A stretch of DNA of 64,000 bases from Actinoplanes sandaracinus. GTDB lineage: Bacteria > Actinomycetota > Actinomycetes > Mycobacteriales > Micromonosporaceae. Position 1 is the stretch's first letter. Every line of letters begins with the position of its first letter. This document shows, piece by piece, positions 44,173 through 53,509 of this stretch. The stretch is from positions 1-64,000 of the forward strand of contig NZ_JASCTH010000035.1 in the NCBI RefSeq assembly GCF_030009775.1. The letters are read 5' to 3'. The translations under genes and the position numbers were made by a program. Under the pieces are notes generated by a model. The model was not told the origin of the DNA, searched no databases, and saw nothing but the letters and a program-made list of their open reading frames with translations.

Positions 44173-45680
44173 CGGCCGGCACCCACTCGCGTCTGGCTCT
44201 GGGTGCCACCCGGTGCGGCCGGAACCGCCGAGGCGGTCCCCAGGCCGATCCCCCGGTACACGTCGGGGCGACGCTTCCGAAGCACCAGACCCCAGACCAC
44301 CCCGATGACGAAGAGCGCGGCGTACGCGGCGGGCACCAGCACCGACGGGCCGGTCCAGCCGTCCGTGCCGTACAGGCCCGGCAGGTTGGTGATCATCAGG
44401 TAGGTGATGATCAGGAGGAAGACCAGGGCCACCACCGGGAGGAGGACACGGCGCCACAGCGGCTCACCGCTCGGATGGCGCTGGAAGAAGCCGATGACCG
44501 AGAGCGTCATGATCGTGATCAGCAGGGCCACGCCCAGACCGCCGGAGGTGCCGAACACGAAGAAGTACTCGGTCATCGGGTCCCAGCCGCCGACGGCGAA
44601 GACGAGGATCGTGACCAAGCCGATCGCCGACTGGAGGATCGAGGAGTTGCGGGGGGCTCCGCCGACGGTGCGGCCGAAGACCTGCGGGAGCACACTCTCA
44701 CGGCCGAGCGCGTACCCGTACCGGGCGAGCAGGGAGTGGAAGGCGATGTTCGCCGCGAGCACGCTCGTACCGAACAGCAGGAAGCCCGCGTTGACGGCCC
44801 ACGGTCCCAACTGCTCGGCGGCCAGGCCGAAGAACATCAACGGCCCTTCCTCCAGAGCGCGCTGGTAGACGTCGGAGCCGGCGACGGAACTGGCGGCCGA
44901 GAAGATCGCCACGGCGGTGAACGCGTACAGCAGGACGGCCACGCCGAGCGCGGAGAAGGTGGCCAGGCGAACGGCGCGGGCGGCGTCGCGTGCCTCCTCG
45001 GCGAAGGAGGCGGTCAGCTCCAGCCCGGCGAAGCAGGTGAAGGCGATCACGGCGATGATGCCGAAGTTCTCGCCCCACAGGCTGCTCAGGGCCAGCGGCT
45101 CGAACGACCACTCGAACCCGGGGCTGGAGACCAGCGCGGCGTCGAAGACCACCACGAGGAGGGTCTCCAGCCCGACGAGGACGGCGAGGACCTTCTGGGA
45201 GGCACTGAAGTCGATCATCCCGAGGAAGGCGACGAAGGCCCAGGCGACGAGGGCGACGGCCACCCATGGCACGTTGAAGCCGAACCACTCGGAGAGCACC
45301 GGCGCCGCGGTGCCGCCGAGCCCGCCGTAGCCACCGGTCGCGAAGAAGCCGTACGCGAGCAGCGCCATCAGCGCGACGCCGACCGCGACGGGCTTGCTCA
45401 AGGCCTGCGCGGCGAAGCTGTAGGCGGCGCCGGCGTTGCGAATCCGGCCCGCCACGCCCAGGAAGCCGTCGGAGAAGACCATCAGCAGCAGGCCGATGAC
45501 GATGAGGCCGATCGCGATGCCGGCCTTCCCCGTCACCCCGAATGCGAGGGTGATGATGCCGGCGGCGACGGTCAACGGCGCTACGGCGCTGATGACGGTC
45601 AGGCCGATGGTCTTCCACCCGATGCGATCTCTGGCGAGGGCAGTGGACATCCGGCTTTGAGGCACGGTTGTGGATGGCAC
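44169..45680 (-). CDS. APC-family amino acid/amine permease
   Basis: 503 residues, about 12-13 membrane helices. The first helix starts IGLTVISAVAPLTVAAGIIT, later helices include IRNAGAAYSFAAQAL, FTCFAGLELTASFAEEARDA (the conserved Gly-Leu-Glu of APC transporters) and FFVFGTSGGLGVALLI. GTG 45680 is chosen for AAGGAGAA 5 bases upstream. Coupled to the GNAT gene. It imports an amino acid or polyamine; specificity cannot be read. Confidence 0.87.
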   Translation of the reverse strand: MPSTTVPQSRMSTALARDRIGWKTIGLTVISAVAPLTVAAGIITLAFGVTGKAGIAIGLIVIGLLLMVFSDGFLGVAGRIRNAGAAYSFAAQALSKPVAVGVALMALLAYGFFATGGYGGLGGTAAPVLSEWFGFNVPWVAVALVAWAFVAFLGMIDFSASQKVLAVLVGLETLLVVVFDAALVSSPGFEWSFEPLALSSLWGENFGIIAVIAFTCFAGLELTASFAEEARDAARAVRLATFSALGVAVLLYAFTAVAIFSAASSVAGSDVYQRALEEGPLMFFGLAAEQLGPWAVNAGFLLFGTSVLAANIAFHSLLARYGYALGRESVLPQVFGRTVGGAPRNSSILQSAIGLVTILVFAVGGWDPMTEYFFVFGTSGGLGVALLITIMTLSVIGFFQRHPSGEPLWRRVLLPVVALVFLLIITYLMITNLPGLYGTDGWTGPSVLVPAAYAALFVIGVVWGLVLRKRRPDVYRGIGLGTASAVPAAPGGTQSQTRVGAGR

Positions 45681-45774
45681 CAAGTTCTCCTTCACGGAGC
45701 GGATGAGGGGGGAATTGCACGGCGCAGATCCCGCAACCTGCACCGCTGGAGGAGAAGCGGTACGGGGAAACCGC

Positions 45775-46560
45775 TTACCTCACGACTCTGGCGTCCTTGA
45801 CTTCATCCGCGAGTTCCAGCAACTCGTTCAGCTGGGGCGGCAAGAAGCTCTGACACTGCTCACGGGAGGGCCAGTACTCGACGCCCACCGTGCCCGCCCG
45901 GCGGGTGATGTCGATCAGGTCGAACAGCGCGATGAGCAGGATCTCCTGCGGCGTGAGCGGCTCTCCACGCCGGATCGCCCGGTTGACGTTCGCGCTGGGC
46001 AGGCCGGTGTGGTTCGGGTTCAGCGGCATGTGCCTGAATGCCGTCTTCCACAAGCCGAGCTTCACCTTCACGGGTACGGCCAGTGGCGGGTTACCGAGAG
46101 CGAGGCGTCCCTTGTCCACGACGCGGTTGTTGTCGGCGTGCTCCTGCTCACCGATCGTCCGCCGCACGTAGTTGCCACGCTGGTCGAGCTGCCCCTCCAG
46201 CATCGTCGCCGCCCGGGGAACGATCTCGTCGTCGGTGCCGGCGAGAAACCGCAGGAGATCCCGAACATCGACTCCGCTGTCGGGCCGGCCCATCAGCGCC
46301 AGCTTCTTGCGCTCGTCCCCGATCACCCAGGCGAGCTCGTAGAGGGTGGAGTCGATATCGCCCCACGGGGCGTGGGGGTTCAGAAAGGCCTCGCCATCGT
46401 GGATCCGCATCCAGGCCGGATCCGCGGTGATCAGCTCGGCCAGCAGCGCCGTGCCCAGACCCAGGCCCTCCAGCCACGAACTCACCACCGGCATCTTCGT
46501 CAGCTGGTCTCGGATGGCCAGCCAGAGATCGTTGGCGATCGGTTGGCTTCCCAGCAGCAT
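45775..46560 (-). CDS. GPP34/GOLPH3-like protein
   Basis: 261 residues. The opening PIANDLWLAIRDQ, the LEGLGLGTALLAELITADPA stretch and the C-terminal RRGEPLTPQEILLIALFDLI follow the order of GOLPH3/GPP34 family proteins, widespread in actinomycetes as cytoplasmic phosphoinositide-binding-like proteins with no defined bacterial role. The middle (VIGDERKKLALMGRPDSGVD, TIGEQEHADNNRVVDKGRLA) is more polar than typical. Start ATG 46560 has GAGAGAA nearby. Family assignment is by overall pattern, moderate certainty. Confidence 0.6.
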   Translation of the reverse strand: MLLGSQPIANDLWLAIRDQLTKMPVVSSWLEGLGLGTALLAELITADPAWMRIHDGEAFLNPHAPWGDIDSTLYELAWVIGDERKKLALMGRPDSGVDVRDLLRFLAGTDDEIVPRAATMLEGQLDQRGNYVRRTIGEQEHADNNRVVDKGRLALGNPPLAVPVKVKLGLWKTAFRHMPLNPNHTGLPSANVNRAIRRGEPLTPQEILLIALFDLIDITRRAGTVGVEYWPSREQCQSFLPPQLNELLELADEVKDARVVR

Positions 46561-47195
46561 GTGTTCTCTCGAATCCCTGTGCGCGGTGAGTAGGTGATGG
46601 GCGCTACGGCCGGTGCGAGGTCGCTAGCGCGACTCACCGAGGTCAGGCATAGTGCCTCCGGTCGTTGCGTATCGAACTGATGACCAGATGCGACTACGAT
46701 AAGTAACGTTCGGAAGTCTCTTCGCGACGCCGCGTAACTCTAGCGTCTGTCCACTGGAGACTGCAATATGGGTCTATGTCATGCATGTAAATAAGACCCC
46801 GCCTTGGGGCATAAGCGTGCGTCTTGGCCCTTTGAACTGACTGGCGCCGCCGACCGGTCAAGCGGGGCCCCGGCCTCCGGGGGCACACCGGCAGGCGCGC
46901 ACTCTCCTGACTCACCCGCGTGACGGCGAGACCCCCGGCTGACCGCCGGACTGAGCCGGCGCCCTGACGCGGAGCGTGACGCCCACCCGTTCTCATACTT
47001 TCAGGGGACAGCCGGTCAGTCGAACAGCCATGCCAAGGCCAAACGGCTGCGGCGCTGAGACCCCGGTGCTGGACTCACACCGATCGACCGGGAACACGAC
47101 CCTGAATTTTGTGATCGAAACTTGCAACGCCCGTTCACACGGCGACGGACATCCCGCCGGGCGACCATCGCATTTCGAGAATGGAGACGTAGATT
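46561..47195. other. Long intergenic region without a recognised gene
   Basis: 635 bases. The first about 250 are relatively A/T-rich, as expected for the GPP34 promoter and other control sequence. Reading frames on both strands have poor codon usage and no motif. Short inverted sequences such as AGGCATAGTGCCT (about 46646) are present but weak. Nothing else is supported. Confidence 0.5.
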
Positions 47196-47756
47196 ATGCC
47201 GTCCATAACCACAGGACGTAGGCACAACTGGACCGGCAGGACCGCCGCCGCCAGTTTCGTGGCGCTCCTGGCTCTTTTGGCGCCAGGGCCGTCGCCGGCA
47301 GCGGCCGGCAACGCCGCCCCAGCGCAGCCGGCCTCCTCGATCATGGAAGAAGAGCCATATGAGGTGACCTGGACCTCGAAAGGCAGGCAGAACGGCAACG
47401 CGGATGCGCGATGCCGCTCCAACCAGGCCTACCTCAAGCTCCATTACAGCGGTGACTACAAGGTTTTCGTTCGGCTCGGATTAGGGCGCTGGGACGACTA
47501 CGCAGACTACGAAGAACTCCGCGGAAAGTCCTTCTACTATTCCGGCGCTCTCACCCCCAGCAAGAGAGCAACAGAAGGCTACCTCTACCTTCCCGATCAG
47601 CATGACCCCGCGGACATGCTCGTCTCACGACCCGTCGGTGTCCTGGGCGTCAAGGTCGTCGACCCCGACACCGGCGAGTGGCTTTATGAAAACCTTTCGG
47701 ACATCAGGCTTCTCTGCGGTTACGACTTCGAGGTGTACCTCAAGGACAATGTCTAG
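47196..47756 (+). CDS. Secreted protein of unknown function
   Basis: 186 residues with a signal peptide (RTAAASFVALLALLAPGPSP...AAAGNA). The mature part has two or three conserved-looking cysteine positions (DARCRSNQ, RLLCGYDF) and many aromatic residues (YKVFVRLGLGRWDDYADYEE, SFYYSGAL), suggesting a small beta-rich extracellular domain. ATG 47196 has GGAGA 8 bases upstream. It overlaps the RCC1 gene by 8 bases, so the two are probably co-expressed. I do not recognise the family. Confidence 0.62.
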   Translation: MPSITTGRRHNWTGRTAAASFVALLALLAPGPSPAAAGNAAPAQPASSIMEEEPYEVTWTSKGRQNGNADARCRSNQAYLKLHYSGDYKVFVRLGLGRWDDYADYEELRGKSFYYSGALTPSKRATEGYLYLPDQHDPADMLVSRPVGVLGVKVVDPDTGEWLYENLSDIRLLCGYDFEVYLKDNV

Positions 47757-49863
47757 CTCGATGTCGGCAGGGCGCGACGAGGCACGGCGGACCGGATTCT
47801 CGCGGGCGGTGGTTCTGGCGGCCGCGGCGCTGTGCCTGTCCGCGATGGCCGCCCCGCCGGCGCGCGGCACGCCGGTGGCCGCCGACGCCACCACATGGTC
47901 GGCGGTCGACGCCGGCGACGGGCGGACCTGCGCCATCCGCAGTGACCGATCACTGTGGTGCTGGGGGTGGGGCGGGCTCGGTGACGGCACGGGCGAGCAT
48001 CGTGCCACGCCGACCCGGGTCTCCGGAGGCGGGTCGTGGGCCACGGTCTCCGTGGGATCCGGTTACATCTGCGGAATCCGTACCGATGGCACGCTGTGGT
48101 GCTGGGGTCATGCGTTCATGGGCACAACTCCGGAGCAGATCGGTGAGGAGAGGACCTGGGCGACGGTGAGCGCCGGGGACTACACCACGTGCGCCACCCG
48201 CACCGATGGCGCCCTGTGGTGCTGGGGCACCAACTATTCGGGAGAGGTGGGCGACGGGACGACCACCGAGCGGAGAACCCCGGTCCGGATCGGGACCGAT
48301 GCCGGCTGGGCCGCCGTCAGCGTCTCGCAGCAGAGCTGCGGCGTCCGTACCACTGGCACGCTCTGGTGCTGGGGAGGCGGCCGGAAGTCGCCCGCCCAGG
48401 TCGGGTCGGCGTCGTCCTGGCGCACCGTCAGTGTGGGCGGACAACACGTCTGTGCCGTGGACGGCGACGGCGCGGCCTGGTGCTGGGGCCACAACGAGTA
48501 CGGCCAGGTGGGCGACGGCACCACCGCCGGCCGCGACGCGCCGACTCGGGTGGGCGAGGGAAGCCTGTGGTCGTCGGTGTCGACCGGCACGAACCACACC
48601 TGCGGTCTGACCACCGGTGGGCAGACCTGGTGCTGGGGCAGCGGCTATCGCCACCAGCTCGGCACCGGCACCCCGTTCGACTCGCGAGTGCCGGTACGTG
48701 TCAACACCGACCTGACCTCGAAGGCCATCGCCGCAGCGGACAGCCACATCTGCGCCGTGACCAACGCCGGAGAGCTGTTCTGCTGGGGCTGGAACGCTGA
48801 CGGCCAGCTCGGCGACGGCACCAGGAACTCGGACCTGCGCAGTGCCGAGCCGGTACGGGTGGCCGGCGGCGGGAGCTGGACATCGGTCGCGGCCGGTGGA
48901 GAGACCACGTGCGGGATCCGCACCGACGGGTTCCTGTGGTGCTGGGGCGACAACGAGCACGGCCAGATCGGCGACGGCACGAAGACCGACCGGGCAGCAC
49001 CGGTGCGGGTCACCGGCCGCGGCCGCTGGAAGTCGGTCGCGGTCGACGGGCAGACCACGTGCGGCATCCGCCAGGAGGGAACGTTGTGGTGCTGGGGCGA
49101 GCACGCCGGCGAGCCGGGCGGTCCGCTCCGGCCCGGGCGTATCGGCACCGCCACCACCTGGGCGAGTGTCAGCCTCGGCGGCGGGTGGGGGTCGGGCTGC
49201 GGGCTGCATACCGACGCGACCCTCTGGTGCTGGGAGGATCCCTCGAAGACCGGTGGCGTGCGCAAGCCGGTGAAAGCACGCGGTGACCTGAACACGAAGT
49301 GGGCGAGCGTGTCGCTCGGCAGCACTCACCACTGTGGCCGTGACATCGCGGGGGCCCTGTCGTGCTGGGGCTCCAACAACCACGGCCAGCTCGGCACGGG
49401 CGGCGTCGGTATCGCGATCGCGGCGGGCTCGGAGATCACCTGCGCCGTCGGCCTGGACCGGGGTCTGCGGTGCTGGGGCAACAACGACTACGGTCGGCTC
49501 GCCGCCGGCTCCGCGGTCGACGTCACCGTGCCGGTGCGCGTCGACGCCGCGTCGAATTGGGCGGACGTCACGATAGGTTCGTTCCATACCTGCGGCGTCC
49601 GGACCGATGCGAGCGCATGGTGCTGGGGCTCGAACAGCCAGGGAGAACTGGGCGACGGCACCGTGACGGAGTGGCCGGAGCCACCCCGGAGACAGCCGGT
49701 CCGGGTCCGAGGGGACAGCGGCTGGCTGACCGTGGTGGCAGGCGGCATGTACACCTGCGGCATCCGCACCGATCACAGTCTGTGGTGCTGGGGCTCGAAC
49801 TCGAACATGCAACTGGGGGTCACCCTGCCGGTGCGCCGCCGGATTCCGGCGCCGGCGGCGTAA
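47749..49863 (+). CDS. Secreted RCC1-type double beta-propeller
   Basis: 704 residues. A signal peptide (FSRAVVLAAAALCLSAMAAP...ARG) is followed by 14 RCC1-like repeats, each with a C-G-I-R-T-D-G strand and an L-W-C-W-G strand and a QLGDGT turn, that is two seven-bladed propellers. Paired cysteines in most blades (TCGIRTDG...LWCWG) suggest a disulfide per blade, fitting extracellular location. Blade 11 lacks about 20 residues after HGQLGTG. Start could be ATG 47749 or 47761; neither has a good ribosome site. Ligand unknown; RCC1 domains bind proteins, so secreted inhibitor, adhesin or scaffold are all possible. Confidence 0.83.
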   Translation: MSSSMSAGRDEARRTGFSRAVVLAAAALCLSAMAAPPARGTPVAADATTWSAVDAGDGRTCAIRSDRSLWCWGWGGLGDGTGEHRATPTRVSGGGSWATVSVGSGYICGIRTDGTLWCWGHAFMGTTPEQIGEERTWATVSAGDYTTCATRTDGALWCWGTNYSGEVGDGTTTERRTPVRIGTDAGWAAVSVSQQSCGVRTTGTLWCWGGGRKSPAQVGSASSWRTVSVGGQHVCAVDGDGAAWCWGHNEYGQVGDGTTAGRDAPTRVGEGSLWSSVSTGTNHTCGLTTGGQTWCWGSGYRHQLGTGTPFDSRVPVRVNTDLTSKAIAAADSHICAVTNAGELFCWGWNADGQLGDGTRNSDLRSAEPVRVAGGGSWTSVAAGGETTCGIRTDGFLWCWGDNEHGQIGDGTKTDRAAPVRVTGRGRWKSVAVDGQTTCGIRQEGTLWCWGEHAGEPGGPLRPGRIGTATTWASVSLGGGWGSGCGLHTDATLWCWEDPSKTGGVRKPVKARGDLNTKWASVSLGSTHHCGRDIAGALSCWGSNNHGQLGTGGVGIAIAAGSEITCAVGLDRGLRCWGNNDYGRLAAGSAVDVTVPVRVDAASNWADVTIGSFHTCGVRTDASAWCWGSNSQGELGDGTVTEWPEPPRRQPVRVRGDSGWLTVVAGGMYTCGIRTDHSLWCWGSNSNMQLGVTLPVRRRIPAPAA

Positions 49864-49940
49864 GACGGCCCGTCCCCCACATAGGTGAAACATTTTAGGA
49901 TGCCGACCGGCGCTGGTGGGACCGTGATCGTGTCTGTCAC

Positions 49941-51125
49941 GTGCGGACAACAACGATGGCGCTGATCGGGCCACTGACGATGCTGGCGGCGATGATGGCC
50001 GGGCCGGCCGCGGCGGAGCCATCTGACGACTCCGCGGCCCCCTTGACCGCCGGTGGCTCCCACACGTGCGGGCTGGCCCGCGACGCCAAAGCCTACTGCT
50101 GGGGCTATGGCGGTTACGGTCAGCTGGGCAACGGCGGGACTTCGGACCGGGCGCATCCGGTGGCGGTGGACGCTCCTGCCGGAGTGGCCTTCACTCACCT
50201 CACCGCGGGAGGCGACCACACGTGCGGGCTGGCCCGCGACGGCAAGGCCTACTGCTGGGGACAGGGCGACAAGGGCCGGTTGGGCGACAGCGGCGTCGCG
50301 GACCAGGTGAGACCGGTAGCGGTGCACGCCCCCACCGGAGTGGCCTTCACCCAGCTCACCGCCGGGGACGACCACACGTGCGGACTGGCCCGCGACGGCA
50401 AGGCCTACTGCTGGGGACGAGGTGACTACGGCCGGTTGGGTAACAGCGGCGTCGCGGACCAGTCGAAACCGGTAGCGGTGCACGCCCCCACCGGAGTGGC
50501 CTTCACCCAGCTCACCGCCGGAGGTCACCACACGTGCGGGGTGGCCCGCGACGGCAAGGCGTACTGCTGGGGACGAGGCGCCTACGGTCTTCTGGGCATC
50601 GACAACGTCGTCGCGTACCGCTCGACGCCGGTGGCGGTGCACGCCCCCGCCGGGATGGTCTTCGTTCACCTCACCGCAGGCGACGCGCACACGTGCGGGC
50701 TGGGCAACGACACCAAGGCCTACTGCTGGGGCGAGGGCGCTTCCGGCGCCTTGGGCGACGGCGGCACCGCGAACCGGTTGAAGCCGGTGGCGGTGGACGT
50801 CCCCGTCGGGGTGACCTTCACTCGCCTCGCCGCCGGCGAGGCGCACACGTGTGGGCTGGGCGGCGACGCCAGGACGTATTGCTGGGGCGACGGCTACCAC
50901 GGCAGGTTGGGCAACAGCAGCGACGCGATCCAGTCGAGGCCGGTGGCGGTGGACACCCCCGCGGGCGTGACCTTCACTCGCCTCGCCGCCGGCGACGTGC
51001 ACACGTGCGCGCTGGGCGACGACACCAAGACCTACTGCTGGGGCTACGGTTACCACGGCAGGTTGGGCAACAGCAGCGTCGCGAATCAGCCGACGCCGGT
51101 GGCGGTGATCGCGCCGGGAGAGTGA
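49941..51125 (+). CDS. Secreted RCC1-type single beta-propeller
   Basis: 394 residues, signal peptide (ALIGPLTMLAAMMAGPAAA) then seven RCC1-like blades of 52 residues, each with HTCGLARD and AYCWG strands and a GRLGNSG turn. Seven is the number needed to close one propeller. DNA repeats have a 156-base period with long identical runs (TCACTCGCCTCGCCGCCGG), so blades were duplicated recently. GTG 49941 or ATG 49956 could start it. It follows the 14-blade paralogue in the same orientation 77 bases downstream and is much less diverged between blades. Confidence 0.83.
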   Translation: MRTTTMALIGPLTMLAAMMAGPAAAEPSDDSAAPLTAGGSHTCGLARDAKAYCWGYGGYGQLGNGGTSDRAHPVAVDAPAGVAFTHLTAGGDHTCGLARDGKAYCWGQGDKGRLGDSGVADQVRPVAVHAPTGVAFTQLTAGDDHTCGLARDGKAYCWGRGDYGRLGNSGVADQSKPVAVHAPTGVAFTQLTAGGHHTCGVARDGKAYCWGRGAYGLLGIDNVVAYRSTPVAVHAPAGMVFVHLTAGDAHTCGLGNDTKAYCWGEGASGALGDGGTANRLKPVAVDVPVGVTFTRLAAGEAHTCGLGGDARTYCWGDGYHGRLGNSSDAIQSRPVAVDTPAGVTFTRLAAGDVHTCALGDDTKTYCWGYGYHGRLGNSSVANQPTPVAVIAPGE

Positions 51126-51145
51126 GGCGGCGCCGGGACCGTTCG

Positions 51146-51766
51146 CTATCCGGCCTGGGCGAGTCTCTTCGCCCCAGCGATGACGAACTCGACGAAGCGG
51201 GCGTCGTCGGCCTTGTCGCTCGCCCCCATCTCGAAGTGGGCGGCCAGGTCGCCGACCGCGACCGCGGCCCTCAGGACGCGTTCCGGTGGAACCCGCTCGC
51301 CCTCATCAGTGATCGCGCCGTCGACGACGGTCACCATCGCGGCCGAGGCGTCGCCGAGCGCGGGAAGCGGCAGGCGGGAGTGATGATGTTCGTCCTCCAT
51401 CATCGCGTCGGACCAGTCCGGGCACACGGTCGGCATGTCGGCGAGGCTCTGGACGAACTCCTGGGCCGCCTGGAGGCCCGGGCCGCCGAGCTCGACGCGG
51501 ATCACCATGTGGCCGGTTTCGAGGGTCCGCACCACCGTGGGCACGGGACGGTACTCGTCCAGCACCTCACCCTCGGTGCACGGGATGTAGTAGTCGAAAT
51601 CCTTGGTGCCGGTCGTGTCCTGGCTGACGATGGATCCCGGTGGCAGATCACCGGCGGTGAGCATCTTCTTCCGGAGCTGCTCGGGGCCGGGCGGCCCGGC
51701 CCCGGCCGGCGCCCCCAGCACGGCGACCATGGCCGCGGCGACCGGCAGAACGATGACTTTTCGCAT
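51146..51766 (-). CDS. Secreted protein of unknown function
   Basis: 206 residues with a signal peptide (KVIVLPVAAAMVAVLGAPAG). Mature region includes MLTAGDLPPGSIVSQDTT, a pattern seen in actinobacterial surface proteins of unknown role (LTAADLPPGF-type), and cysteines in YYIPCTEGE and TVCPDWSD. ATG 51766 keeps the signal peptide compact although GGAGAA is very close; GTG 51787 is possible. No operon partners; convergent with the RCC1 gene. Confidence 0.65.
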   Translation of the reverse strand: MRKVIVLPVAAAMVAVLGAPAGAGPPGPEQLRKKMLTAGDLPPGSIVSQDTTGTKDFDYYIPCTEGEVLDEYRPVPTVVRTLETGHMVIRVELGGPGLQAAQEFVQSLADMPTVCPDWSDAMMEDEHHHSRLPLPALGDASAAMVTVVDGAITDEGERVPPERVLRAAVAVGDLAAHFEMGASDKADDARFVEFVIAGAKRLAQAG

Positions 51767-51967
51767 TTCTCCGACGATAGGCGGCACCGTTCCGCACCGT
51801 CAGCCCTTCACGAAGACGGTTCCGCGAGGCCGTCGCGCCGCCCTCTCGCCTTCGGCGGTGCGGGCTCGTGCCGCCTGACAGGAGACCGATTCAGGACACT
51901 TTCATCTCTTTGGTCCCTATACTGCGAGGGGTTCAGCCGAGGCACCATCGAACGGAAGCGAACCCTC

Positions 51968-53362
51968 ATGCGCGCCCTCGCCGCCGCTCTCCTGACCACC
52001 ACTCTCCTGAGCGTCGCCGACGCCGGCAACGCCGCCGCGGCTTCCACGGCCAGAGCCGACTGGGTCACCAGAGGGGTGCAGCCGATCGGGCAGCCGATCG
52101 CGGTGGGCGCGGTGGTGGTCGGCTATCTGGTCCGGGACAGGCGCCTCTACGCCCGCGGCCTCCGGCCCGGAGACGGCACGGTGATCTGGGAGCGGGAGAT
52201 CACCCCCAGCAGGCAGACGGCCGGCATCGAGATCCTGCCGTTCCGGGTCGGTGACAACGTGGCCTTCCTGGAGCCACGGCCGGAGCGCGGGCCGCACTGG
52301 GCGAGGATGGTGATCGTCGACGCCGCCACCGGGCGGGTGGAGCAGAGCAGTCAGCCGGCGATCTTCCGCAGTGTGCCGGAGTCCTGTTTCGGTGACCGGG
52401 CGGCCTGCGCCATGGCAAACCCGCACACGGGCGGGACCAGGCGCGGGTACCGGCTCGACGTCGCGACCGGCTCCTTCACGCCGTACGACGTAGCCCTTCC
52501 GGCCGCCCGTTCGATCAGCGATTCAGGCCTGCACGATCTGGGCGGCCGCCCGGACGAGCGCATCGCCCTGATCCGAGACGGGGCGATCCGGTGGCAGCGG
52601 TCGGTGACGGACGCCTTCCCGGCCGGGTTCAGCACCGACAACGGCTGGACCTGGCAGCACTTCCCGGCGGATGGCGTGTTCGCGGGCTCGGTGTTCGGGC
52701 CCGTCAAGCGGACGGCCACCACCGTCGACATCGACCTGGGAGCACAGAGCGCGAGCGCCGGGCTCGACGAGCGCACCGGGGCGGTGTTGTGGCGGTCGCC
52801 CGGCACCATCATCGGCTGCGCCGAGAACATCCCGCTGCGTGCCGATCCGGTCCGGTGCCGGGTCCGCGGCCGGGGGCACTTCGTCGTCGAGCCCCCGGCC
52901 AGCACGTTCGAGGGCCTGGACGTGGCGCTGGAGGGGTTCGACCCGCGCACCGGGCAGACCCGCTGGTCGGTGCCGGCCGGCCGGTCCGAGCAGCTGGTCG
53001 GGCAGCTGAGGCGTGCGGCGGTGGCCGGCGACCACACGGTCGTCGCCGAACTGGCCGGCGGCAGCCGGATGATCGACCTGACCGACGGGACGGTCACCGT
53101 GCCCGCAGAGACCTCGGTGTTCTGGTGCCTGTCACAGGCCCGCTTCTTCTCCCACGAGGGCCACACTCCACAGGACTCCCACGAGCGGTTCGACCGGGTC
53201 GGCGGCAGCACCGCCACCACCACCACCTGCGGCGCCGACGGAAAACCGGCCGGCTCGGGACAGCCCGCCCCGGGCGCGTCCCGGGCAGTCGGCGCGGTCG
53301 CGAACGGCTACGCCGTGGTGGCGACACCGGACGGCTACCGGGGCATCGCGCTCGACGGCTGA
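51968..53362 (+). CDS. Secreted PQQ/beta-propeller-like protein
   Basis: 464 residues: signal peptide (RALAAALLTTTLLSVADAG), then repeated strands with the DxxTGxxxW pattern of PQQ-like propellers (RPGDGTVIWEREIT, DAATGRVEQ, DERTGAVLWRSPGT, DPRTGQTRWSVPAG). Such secreted propellers often act as scaffolds or binding proteins, and no quinone-enzyme catalytic motif is seen. ATG 51968 lacks a clear Shine-Dalgarno. Cysteines in PESCFGDRAACAM and VFWCLSQ may pair. Confidence 0.7.
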   Translation: MRALAAALLTTTLLSVADAGNAAAASTARADWVTRGVQPIGQPIAVGAVVVGYLVRDRRLYARGLRPGDGTVIWEREITPSRQTAGIEILPFRVGDNVAFLEPRPERGPHWARMVIVDAATGRVEQSSQPAIFRSVPESCFGDRAACAMANPHTGGTRRGYRLDVATGSFTPYDVALPAARSISDSGLHDLGGRPDERIALIRDGAIRWQRSVTDAFPAGFSTDNGWTWQHFPADGVFAGSVFGPVKRTATTVDIDLGAQSASAGLDERTGAVLWRSPGTIIGCAENIPLRADPVRCRVRGRGHFVVEPPASTFEGLDVALEGFDPRTGQTRWSVPAGRSEQLVGQLRRAAVAGDHTVVAELAGGSRMIDLTDGTVTVPAETSVFWCLSQARFFSHEGHTPQDSHERFDRVGGSTATTTTCGADGKPAGSGQPAPGASRAVGAVANGYAVVATPDGYRGIALDG

Positions 53363-53509
53363 GCGGAGAAAGGGCCGGCGCGATGTGCGCCCGGAAGTCG
53401 CCGGATGATGCTGTGGCCTGCCGTTCATCGGATGTCGGCCACGGCCATGCCCGTGGTCATCAGCAGGCACCTGTGCCACGATCTGCGGCGGGACGAGCAG
53501 CAGACGGGC

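Noticed and set aside
46694..46996. Minus-strand 100-codon frame in the 46.6-47.2 kb gap
   Set aside because: Arg-rich product with poor codon pattern and no motif.
47950..50022. Very long minus-strand frame opposite the RCC1 gene
   Set aside because: Result of repeats and high GC; the plus strand encodes recognisable blades.
41880..51120. CRISPR-like regular repeats
   Set aside because: The periodic repeats at 41.9-43.3 and 50.0-51.1 kb are 138 and 156 bases and are coding TPR and RCC1 units without spacers.
53439..53456. CCACGG...CCGTGG hairpin between convergent genes
   Set aside because: Only six base pairs and no T-run; too weak to call a terminator.
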